A DNA stretch of 64,000 nt. Source: Burkholderiales bacterium. GTDB taxonomy: Bacteria; Pseudomonadota; Gammaproteobacteria; Burkholderiales; Burkholderiaceae_D. The DNA lies in assembly GCA_016200895.1 (NCBI GenBank), contig JACQDX010000039.1:1-64000 (forward strand), read 5' to 3'. Shown in pieces: positions 55,228-62,158 of the stretch (positions are counted from its first letter, which is position 1; every line of letters starts with the position of its first letter). Under the pieces are notes generated by a model, which saw nothing but the letters and a program-made list of their open reading frames with translations, was not told the DNA's origin and did no database searches. The translations under genes were made by a program, and so were the position numbers.

Positions 55228-55779
55228 ATGCCACTCAGCTCTTACCTGACTACGTTTCCTGAAGTATCTGAAAATTGCTACATCCACCCCAGCGCCCAGC
55301 TTATAGGCGATGTACAACTGGGGCCGGACAGTTCAGTCTGGTGCAATGCTGTCTTGCGTGGCGATGTCAATCACATACGCATAGGCCACAGCAGTAATTT
55401 CCAGGACCTGGCCATGGGCCATGTCTCGCACAAGAATGCCAGCAAGCCTGCCGGTTCACCGCTCATCATCGGCGACTATGTGACGATTGCCCATTCCGTC
55501 ATCCTGCATGGCTGCAATATAGGCGATGAATGCCTGATAGGCATGGGCAGCATCGTCATGGATGACGTAGTTATCCATAAGCATGTCATGCTGGGTGCTG
55601 GCAGCCTGGTGCCACCGGGCAAAGTGCTGGAGAGTGGTTATTTATATGTAGGCCGTCCGGCAGTAAGAGTCCGTGCCCTGACGGCGGAAGAAATCAGCTA
55701 TTTCAAGTATTCGGCTGAGCACTATGTGCGCATCAAGAATAATTACCTGGCCAGCGCAGCAGCGCAGCCATCAGAATGA
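55228..55779 (+). CDS. Gamma-type carbonic anhydrase-like protein (left-handed beta helix)
   Basis: A 183-residue hexapeptide-repeat protein of the gamma carbonic anhydrase/YrdA family. Repeats such as IGDVQLGPDSSVWCNAVLRG and IGDYVTIAHSVILHGCNIGD form the beta helix. The metal ligands are in HSVILHGC with a further His in MGHVSHKN. Many family members lack measurable carbonic anhydrase activity. Follows priA by about 80 bases. Confidence 0.92.
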   Translation: MPLSSYLTTFPEVSENCYIHPSAQLIGDVQLGPDSSVWCNAVLRGDVNHIRIGHSSNFQDLAMGHVSHKNASKPAGSPLIIGDYVTIAHSVILHGCNIGDECLIGMGSIVMDDVVIHKHVMLGAGSLVPPGKVLESGYLYVGRPAVRVRALTAEEISYFKYSAEHYVRIKNNYLASAAAQPSE

Positions 55780-55861
55780 ACTTGAAAACGGCTTTGTGGT
55801 CAGAACCCGGCAAACCATTTTTGAAAGATTCTCAAACACCCAAACAGAAGGACAGGACAGC

Positions 55862-56302
55862 ATGAACGCAACACAGGTTGGCGAATATTGGATCACCACA
55901 GACAAAGACAAGATCGACATTGATGTCGTCCATCAATTCCTGACAACCGAGAGTGGCTGGGCCACCGGCATTTCACGACCCCTGGTAGAAGAGTCTCTGC
56001 GCAATTCCCTGTGTTTCAGCATTTTCCAGCAAGACCGCATGGTGGGTTTTTGCCGCATCATCACTGACATGGCTACCTTTGGTAACTTGGTCGATGTGTT
56101 TGTCGTGACCGATATGCGCGGCAAGGGTATCTCCATATTGCTGATGGAAGAAGTCATGGCCCATCCTGTCATTAAAAAACTGCGCCGCTTCACACTGTCT
56201 ACCAGCACAGCTGCTGGCTTATATGAAAAGTTTGGTTTCACGCCGCTCAGCAAACCTGAAAATTTCATGGAAGTGTACAAACCCAGGATTTATCTGGAAT
56301 AA
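55862..56302 (+). CDS. GNAT-family N-acetyltransferase
   Basis: A 146-residue acetyl-CoA-dependent N-acetyltransferase. VDVFVVTDMRGKGISILLM near 76-94 contains the acetyl-CoA loop (RGKGIS), and AAGLYEKFGF near 124-133 is the C-terminal motif. Substrate unknown. ATG 55862 has AGGACAG upstream; the longer open frame overlaps the carbonic-anhydrase-like gene and is not used. Confidence 0.9.
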   Translation: MNATQVGEYWITTDKDKIDIDVVHQFLTTESGWATGISRPLVEESLRNSLCFSIFQQDRMVGFCRIITDMATFGNLVDVFVVTDMRGKGISILLMEEVMAHPVIKKLRRFTLSTSTAAGLYEKFGFTPLSKPENFMEVYKPRIYLE

Positions 56303-56325
56303 ATCTATCCTGCACTCTCCCGCTT

Positions 56326-56793
56326 TCAGGAGGCGGGCTGATAATGCAGTTCACCTACATTGCTGGCCTCAAAATACATCATCATCTGACGCTGACCGCC
56401 TTTTTTGATCTCCGTCAATTTCTTGACGATCTGATCCGAACGCGTCGCCTTGTCGTGATAGTGTGCTTCAACTTCGTAGCGGCCTTCAGGCAGAGCCAGG
56501 AATAGCCAGGGGCCATCCAAACTGGTGTTGATTAACACGGCCTTGGTTTTTTCGTCGCGGACGATGACTTTAATATCCGCCAGATAAGCGCCCGACTTGC
56601 TGGCGGCAGTACGCAGCCACAATGTGTATTGCCCTGCCTGCTGTTGCAACTCTTCCCGCTCCGTACTGCCTATGCCGCCGGATACACAGGCAATGTCCTT
56701 ATTCGAGCAATTGCTACCCGCCGCCAGCGCAGGCATGCTCAGGTAGAGCGAAAGTGACAAGGGCAGCAACATGGCTAATTTTGTAAATTTCAC
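56326..56793 (-). CDS. Exported protein with carboxypeptidase-regulatory-like fold, unknown
   Basis: A 155-residue protein: signal peptide to about residue 25 (PALA), then a beta-rich domain with a block I-K-V-I-V-R-D near 74 and LPEGRYEVEAHY near 100, the pattern of a transthyretin-like domain of carboxypeptidase-regulatory type. Two early Cys (29, 35) could form a disulfide. Start is GTG 56793 with GGAGGA in ideal range. It converges with the GNAT gene. Confidence 0.8.
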   Translation of the reverse strand: MKFTKLAMLLPLSLSLYLSMPALAAGSNCSNKDIACVSGGIGSTEREELQQQAGQYTLWLRTAASKSGAYLADIKVIVRDEKTKAVLINTSLDGPWLFLALPEGRYEVEAHYHDKATRSDQIVKKLTEIKKGGQRQMMMYFEASNVGELHYQPAS

Positions 56794-57010
56794 GGCATGG
56801 TCCTCCAGCGCAAAGTGTTCAGGTCAGGAATCAATATACTAACTACGGCATTAGAGAGTTTGAGGTGAGTCAAAGTTGCAACAGCCCACCTGCTATCGCG
56901 CTGTTTATGCTTGTCTGGGAGCATGAAACTGCGGCATATTGAAAGTGTTCAAGCAATATGCATACAAACCAGCGCTTCATTGCACAGCCGACCATCCTTT
57001 CCCATTCAAC

Positions 57011-57853
57011 ATGCTTTCATCCCTGCTTAAACCTGCGATAGCCATCAGCTTGGTGCTGGCCTTTGCCGCACCATATCCGGCTCAGGCGCTGGAGTCTGCC
57101 CTGAGCCTGAAAGACATCTACGCCAGCACGGTAGTGCAGCAAGTCCAGCCACCGCCGGAAGATTTGCAATTCTATATAGACCAGATGGTAGTCGCATTGA
57201 CCAGCACGAATATTAGTAACTTGCCTTCACAATATATTTTGCTGGTAGACCGCAATCCCAAAGTACAGGTTGTCATGCTGTTCTGGCTGGACCAGGAAGG
57301 GCAGTATCAATTCATCGGCGCTTCGCCAGTATCGACAGGGCGCTCCCCCGGCTTTGAACATTTTGAAACCCCGACAGGGGTGTATACCCATGGTCTGGCC
57401 AATCTGGATTACCGTGCAGAGGGCAGTAAAAACAGCAAAGGCATACGCGGCTATGGTGCCAAGGGCAGGCGCGTATTTGATTTTGGCTGGCAAAAGGCCA
57501 AAAAAGGCTGGGGCGACAAAATCATCGCCGACATGCGCCTGCAAATGCATGCAACTGATCCCGGCATACTCGAATCGCGCCTGGGCACGGTGCAATCCAA
57601 GGGCTGTGTTCGCATACCAGGCACCTTGAATTTCTTGCTCGACCGCTATTCCGTAATGGATGCCGACTATATACAGGGGCTGGCAGAGGGCAAGAAATTC
57701 TGGGTACTCGATAAAAGCCGCGAAGACAATCCCTGGGCGGGACGTTACATGGTCATTGTTGACAGTGGCAAAGAGCAGAAACCTGAATGGGCCGCCTATA
57801 CACCACCTGCACCACCCACACCCGCATCACGCAAAGCGGTGAAGCCTTCCTGA
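57011..57853 (+). CDS. Periplasmic L,D-transpeptidase (ErfK/YbiS/YcfS/YnhG domain)
   Basis: A 280-residue exported enzyme of the YkuD group that makes 3-3 crosslinks in peptidoglycan or attaches proteins. Signal peptide to about AQA, residue 26. The catalytic block is HATDP then SRLGTVQSKGCVRIP, with Cys199. The C-terminus is Pro-rich. ATG 57011 gives the signal peptide a normal length; the frame is open to TTG 56939. Confidence 0.88.
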   Translation: MLSSLLKPAIAISLVLAFAAPYPAQALESALSLKDIYASTVVQQVQPPPEDLQFYIDQMVVALTSTNISNLPSQYILLVDRNPKVQVVMLFWLDQEGQYQFIGASPVSTGRSPGFEHFETPTGVYTHGLANLDYRAEGSKNSKGIRGYGAKGRRVFDFGWQKAKKGWGDKIIADMRLQMHATDPGILESRLGTVQSKGCVRIPGTLNFLLDRYSVMDADYIQGLAEGKKFWVLDKSREDNPWAGRYMVIVDSGKEQKPEWAAYTPPAPPTPASRKAVKPS

Positions 57854-57934
57854 ATTTTGCCAAAAGCGGTAGCCATTCCTGAAATCGACTAAGATATCCC
57901 TGTCAGGATATTTAAATCATTTCAGGGAACCCTC

Positions 57935-58567
57935 ATGTCTATAGAAACCTGGTTGCTGTATGTCGTCGCTGTACTGGTATTGACCATTACCCCCGGCCCT
58001 GCCGTGTTGATGTGTATTACCAACAGCATCAATTTTGGTGCCCGCATGACCCTGTTCCCGGCACTGGGGAATATCACTTCCCTGATTGCCATCATGACTT
58101 GCTCGGCAATAGGCATCGGCGCCATCCTGGCGACATCGGCGCTGGTGTTTACCATCATCAAATACCTGGGCGTGGCTTACCTGCTATATCTGGGTATCAG
58201 CAGCTTGCGTGCCAAAAGCAGTGATTTTGTGTTGCCAACAGAAACCGAGCTGCGCGGCACCCGCTTGCGCCTGTATGTCAAAGGCATGCTGGTTGGTATC
58301 AGCAATCCCAAGGCATTGTTGTTCTTTACTGCCTTCTTCCCCCAATTCATCAACCCGGCTGCCGCCAAGCTTCCGCAATTTTTGGTCTTGTGCACTACCT
58401 TTGTATTTTTTGAATTCAGTGTGCTGATGCTGTATGCCGTATTTGCTGAACGCATGGGGCCGTGGCTGCGCTCCAAGGGCAAGGCAAAGATGTTCAATCA
58501 GTTCTCTGGCGGCGTATTTGTGGCGGCGGCGGGTTTGCTGGCAACCGTGAAAAAAGCCAACGACTAA
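57935..58567 (+). CDS. LysE/RhtB-family amino-acid exporter
   Basis: A 210-residue membrane protein with about six hydrophobic segments. TITPGPAVLMCITNSINFGARM at 18-39 and GISNPKALLFFTAFFPQFINP near 122 are the family blocks. AGGGAA precedes ATG 57935. Separate from the homolog at 677, from which it differs considerably. Substrate unknown. Confidence 0.92.
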   Translation: MSIETWLLYVVAVLVLTITPGPAVLMCITNSINFGARMTLFPALGNITSLIAIMTCSAIGIGAILATSALVFTIIKYLGVAYLLYLGISSLRAKSSDFVLPTETELRGTRLRLYVKGMLVGISNPKALLFFTAFFPQFINPAAAKLPQFLVLCTTFVFFEFSVLMLYAVFAERMGPWLRSKGKAKMFNQFSGGVFVAAAGLLATVKKAND

Positions 58568-58578
58568 GGAGCAAAACC

Positions 58579-58920
58579 ATGTCACATAGCAAAGCGTATA
58601 GTGAAAACGGTTTTTGGGACAAGCTCAAGAAATATGCACAAGCGGCAGGCAGTGAAATCATAGAAAAAGTGCTGTGCCTGTACTATGCAGCGCAAAGGCC
58701 GGAGACACCAGCCTGGGCCAAGACAGTGATTTTCGGGGCGTTGGGATATTTCATTTTTCCTCTCGATGCAGTGCCGGATATCTTGCCTGTTATTGGTTAC
58801 AGCGATGACCTGGGCGTGATAGCGGGCGCGTTGGTGACGGTCAGTTTGTATATTACGGATGAGGTGAAGCAGAGTGCGCGGGATAGGATGGAAGGGTGGT
58901 TTGGGAGTGGGCAGGTTTGA
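58579..58920 (+). CDS. YkvA-like DUF1232 membrane protein
   Basis: A 113-residue protein whose signature GALGYFIFPLDAVPDILPVIGYSDDL near residues 53-78 defines DUF1232: a short hydrophobic hairpin bearing a P-x-D-x-x-P-D-x-x-P pattern. Function unknown in all members. ATG 58579 has AAGGAG upstream and follows the LysE gene by 11 bases, so it is in the same operon. Confidence 0.92.
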   Translation: MSHSKAYSENGFWDKLKKYAQAAGSEIIEKVLCLYYAAQRPETPAWAKTVIFGALGYFIFPLDAVPDILPVIGYSDDLGVIAGALVTVSLYITDEVKQSARDRMEGWFGSGQV

Positions 58921-58964
58921 ATGCCTTCCGGGCTAGTTAGCCATTGAATTACCACTATTTTATT

Positions 58965-59370
58965 CCCGTCATTCCAGCGTGCTTTTGGTTGGAATCCACC
59001 AGGCTGGCGCTCCAGTGGCGTTCTTTACATATCTTATAGTGAATTAACATCTGAATCGTACTGTTTAGAATGTCTTTATTTTCAAATATCTGCACACGTA
59101 ATTTGTGATTGCTGGCCGGTGGTAGACCGGCAGCTACTCACCTTTTTTGCTTCGCCAAAAAAGGTAAGCGAAAAAAGGCGACCCAGGCGTCGCCGCCCCT
59201 GCGGGGTTCCCATTTGTGCAATACAAAAAATGGGAAGATCCGAAACTCGCTCCGCTCAGACAGCGGCTCTTCTTAATCCATTTTCTGTACCGCACAAACG
59301 GCGTCGACACATGGGAAGTGCAAAAGTCAAACGCAACTGCAACGACAACACCAACGTCAACGCGACCAAC
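58965..59370. repeat. Composite intergenic repeat, second locus
   Basis: Starts with CCCGTCATTCCAGCG and TTGGAATCCACC, a decayed form of the CGTCATTCC-type palindrome, then CCAGTGGCGTT. A unit from about 59110 to 59370 repeats the motif order of the 21.1-21.7 kb units: CAGCTACTCACC, hairpin with a GCTTCGCC loop, GGCGACCCAGGCG, TGCGGGGTTCCC, AAAAAATGGGAA, CCGAAACTCGC, CACAAACGGCGTC and CAAAAGTCAAA. Non-coding; open frames here are by-products. Confidence 0.75.
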
Positions 59371-59464
59371 ATTCAAATTACTCTCTCTCCTGCGCCAAAA
59401 AAATATTAAAAACCTCACAAACCTATGTATGATTTGCAACTCATTTAATTCGCCGGGCTTGCGT

Positions 59465-59794
59465 ATGTACACCTCCACTTTCACTTTCAAGAAGAAGCAA
59501 TACGACGACGCTTTTTATGCGCTTGATGATCAGATCGTCGCTCTGGCTAAATCCACACCCGGCTATCTCGGTGAAGAGACCTGGGAAAATGCGGCGACGG
59601 GTCAGATTTCCAATGTGTATTACTGGGACAGCCTGGAAGCGCTGCAGACGCTGATTGCCAATCCAATACACCAGCAAGCCAAGGCAGCGCAGGCGAATTG
59701 GCTGGATGGTTACCAGGTCGTTGTGGCAGAGGTCTTGCGTACTTATGGTGATGGCAAGCTGGAACATCCTTGTGTTTCTGTACATGCTGGCTAA
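59465..59794 (+). CDS. Antibiotic-biosynthesis-monooxygenase-like (ABM) small protein
   Basis: A 109-residue ferredoxin-fold protein. The pattern TPGYLGEETWEN near 30-41 and VYYWDSLEALQTLIANPIHQQA near 51-72 fits the dimeric alpha-beta barrel ABM-type domain. Enzymatic or merely binding role unknown. The frame extends back into the repeat; ATG 59465 marks the start of the fold. Its stop overlaps the next gene (TAATG). Confidence 0.82.
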   Translation: MYTSTFTFKKKQYDDAFYALDDQIVALAKSTPGYLGEETWENAATGQISNVYYWDSLEALQTLIANPIHQQAKAAQANWLDGYQVVVAEVLRTYGDGKLEHPCVSVHAG

Positions 59795-60444
59795 TGATTC
59801 AACCTACCTGCCTGATCTTTGATTGTGATGGCACCTTGGTGGACAGCGAGGGTCTGTGCAACCTGGGTTTGCAGAAAGAATTGCAGCGCTATGGCGTAGA
59901 AGAAAATCTCGCAGACCTGACGCAGCGTTTTCGTGGCCGCAAGCTGGCGGATATTTGTAGCGCCTTGTCGCAGCAGCACGGCTTGCATCTGGATGAGGAT
60001 TTTATCCACAACTACCGGCACACCGTGGATTTGCTGTTCGACGAATCCTTGCAGGCTTTTCCCGGCGTCATCGAGGTTTTACAACAACTGGATTTGCCCA
60101 TGTGTGTGGCATCTGCCGGGCCACCGCAAAAAATCAGGAAGGCGCTGGAACTGACCGGCTTGCGTCGCTTTTTTGGTGAACACATCTTCAGTTCATACGA
60201 CATCTCTTCCTGGAAGCCAGAGCCAGATTTGTTTTTACACGCTGCCAGCCAAATGGGATTTGCACCCGCAGATTGCGTCGTAATTGACGACAGTGAGGTA
60301 GGCATACAGGCAGCCATCGCGGCAGGTATGCAAGCATGCTGGTTTGGGGGTGTGGAACAGGTGGCGACTTATCCACAAGTGCCGCGATTTTCCTCTATGA
60401 GTGAGTTACCATTCTTACTGCCGGGTCTGCCAACTACATCCTGA
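59794..60444 (+). CDS. HAD-family hydrolase, phosphoglycolate-phosphatase/YieH-like
   Basis: A 216-residue haloacid-dehalogenase hydrolase, subfamily IA. Motif I is FDCDGTLVDSE with Asp10 and Asp12; motif II is in VASAGPP; motif III Lys in SWKPEPDLF; motif IV VIDDSEVG. A C1 cap follows motif I. Substrate is likely a sugar phosphate or similar; not determinable. ATG 59794 overlaps the upstream stop, so the two are coupled. Two perfect DnaA-box 9-mers lie inside (60002, 60369). Confidence 0.92.
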   Translation: MIQPTCLIFDCDGTLVDSEGLCNLGLQKELQRYGVEENLADLTQRFRGRKLADICSALSQQHGLHLDEDFIHNYRHTVDLLFDESLQAFPGVIEVLQQLDLPMCVASAGPPQKIRKALELTGLRRFFGEHIFSSYDISSWKPEPDLFLHAASQMGFAPADCVVIDDSEVGIQAAIAAGMQACWFGGVEQVATYPQVPRFSSMSELPFLLPGLPTTS

Positions 60445-60455
60445 AAGCTGTAAAT

Positions 60456-61031
60456 ATGAAAACTATCCTCAGCATAGCCTTGATCGCCACCTTATTGAGT
60501 AACGCGCCCATGGTCAGCGCAAGCAGCCAGGATGAACAGGCATTGATGGCTGGCGTCCAAGGTTTTTATGGCTGGGCGCTGAAGAATGGCAAACAGGTTT
60601 CTGCCTTGCAGCCGCAAATCAAGGATATTGCTGGCAGCAAGAAATTCCAGCTCGATACCAAAAACCTCAAGGCTTTTGGTGGCAAGTTCATGGCATCCGG
60701 CTATTTTGCGCCAGACTTTCCGGCTGCGCTGGAGCGCTACTATGGCAAGTACCAGCAACAGTTCAAGGCTTATACCGATGCCGAGTTTGCCCAGATGGCC
60801 AAGGATGGCCGGGGGCCATTGATGGAAACAGAAGATATGGACATCTTCTTTTGCGCCCAGGAATATGAGTACAAGCCGTCTTTCATCAAAGAAATCAAGG
60901 CCAAGTCCATCAAGCTCGATGGTGACAAAGCCAGTGTTACCGTGGTTTCGCCTTATCAGTGGGAAGCTGAATTCAAGTTCCTCAAAGTGGACCAGCGCTG
61001 GTTGATTGCCGGGTATTGCGTGTTCCAGTAA
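60456..61031 (+). CDS. Exported DUF3828-like protein
   Basis: A 191-residue protein with a signal peptide (to about VSA, residue 22). The mature region includes GVQGFYGWALKNG and ends VDQRWLIAGYCVF, which resembles DUF3828 proteins of the periplasm. One Cys in FFCAQ and one near the end could pair. Function unknown. In line with the HAD gene, 11 bases downstream. Confidence 0.78.
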   Translation: MKTILSIALIATLLSNAPMVSASSQDEQALMAGVQGFYGWALKNGKQVSALQPQIKDIAGSKKFQLDTKNLKAFGGKFMASGYFAPDFPAALERYYGKYQQQFKAYTDAEFAQMAKDGRGPLMETEDMDIFFCAQEYEYKPSFIKEIKAKSIKLDGDKASVTVVSPYQWEAEFKFLKVDQRWLIAGYCVFQ

Positions 61032-61087
61032 GAAGCCGTCTGCCCCATGCTATATTAGCTACTTCCGCACTTCATGAAATCTGAGCT

Positions 61088-62158
61088 ATGAGTGGTCCAA
61101 CTACAGTCATGATCACGGGTGATGGCCTGGTAATCCTGCTGGCTGCGGCTGCCTTGCGTGCAGCGCTGGCGGTGACAGAGGCACACCGGAATGCCGATCT
61201 ATTACGTACTTATCAGAATGAGCAGCAAAGCGCCCTGCAAGAGCGACTGCGTGCAGCTGGTGTCATCAGCAAGCGAGCCTTGCAAGAGCAATTGCAAATT
61301 GCTGAACAGGATTATGCGAAGTTGATCGCGTTGGCTGAAAAAATAGGTTGTAGCGCACAAATCACAGCCAGCCAACCTGTCCAACCAGCAGGGACAGACG
61401 AGCAGGAAATCATAGAGTATCTCCGTAGCCTGCAGGCACTTGTGTATGAGTTACGGCCAGTCTTGTTGCGAGAATCTGCCAGACGCGCTGACGCCTTGTT
61501 TGACGAGGGCGATGCCAATCTTGATGCCGCCAGCGCCGCAGCCTTACCGCAAGACCGACTGGCGCGCTTGTTGAAACGCATCGCTCACATAGAACAATTC
61601 CCCGAGCACATCGCACAATTGGCCAGGGAACTGGAAAAATCCCTGCCGGGTGCCCGTGCCGACATGCTGACCAGCGAGCTGCGCCTGCAAATCCAGGCCC
61701 TGCTGGAAGCCGAGAAAAAACGCCAGGTAGAAGAAGCCCAGGCACTGATACTGGAACAGACTTTGAAGGACCTCGGCTATCAGGTCGAAGAAGTTTCTCA
61801 TACTCTGTTTGTTGAAGGCGGTGTCGTGCACTTCCGCCGTGCCAGTTGGGACAAGTACATGGTGCGCATGCGCATGGATGCCAAAACCGGGCAAGCCAAT
61901 TTCAATGTCATCCGCTCTGTCAAACAGGGTGAAAATGAGCGCAGCGTGCTTGATCATCTGGCAGAAGACCGCTGGTGCAGCGAGTTTCCGACTCTGATGG
62001 CAGCACTGGAAGCACGTGGCATACACATGCAAGTGACACGCCTATTGCAGGCGGGCGAATTGCCGGTGCAACTGGTTGTGGAAGACAAGCTGCCGCAATT
62101 TGCAGAAGAAGAGCAAATTGAAAGTCATACACGATTAATGGCGAAAAAATTACCATGA
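61088..62158 (+). CDS. Coiled-coil protein with N-terminal hydrophobic segment, partner of AAA+ gene
   Basis: A 356-residue protein I do not recognise. Residues 11-29 are hydrophobic (DGLVILLAAAALRAAL) and could be a membrane or packing helix. Long charged heptad-like helices cover about 35-100 and 165-235. The last 115 residues form an alpha/beta domain with DLGYQVEEVSHTLFVEGG and HFRRASWDKYMVRMRMDAK. ATG 61088 has no clear ribosome site. Its stop overlaps the start of the ATPase gene (ATGA), so the two work together, most likely as adaptor or substrate-recognition protein and motor; that is inference. Confidence 0.65.
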   Translation: MSGPTTVMITGDGLVILLAAAALRAALAVTEAHRNADLLRTYQNEQQSALQERLRAAGVISKRALQEQLQIAEQDYAKLIALAEKIGCSAQITASQPVQPAGTDEQEIIEYLRSLQALVYELRPVLLRESARRADALFDEGDANLDAASAAALPQDRLARLLKRIAHIEQFPEHIAQLARELEKSLPGARADMLTSELRLQIQALLEAEKKRQVEEAQALILEQTLKDLGYQVEEVSHTLFVEGGVVHFRRASWDKYMVRMRMDAKTGQANFNVIRSVKQGENERSVLDHLAEDRWCSEFPTLMAALEARGIHMQVTRLLQAGELPVQLVVEDKLPQFAEEEQIESHTRLMAKKLP

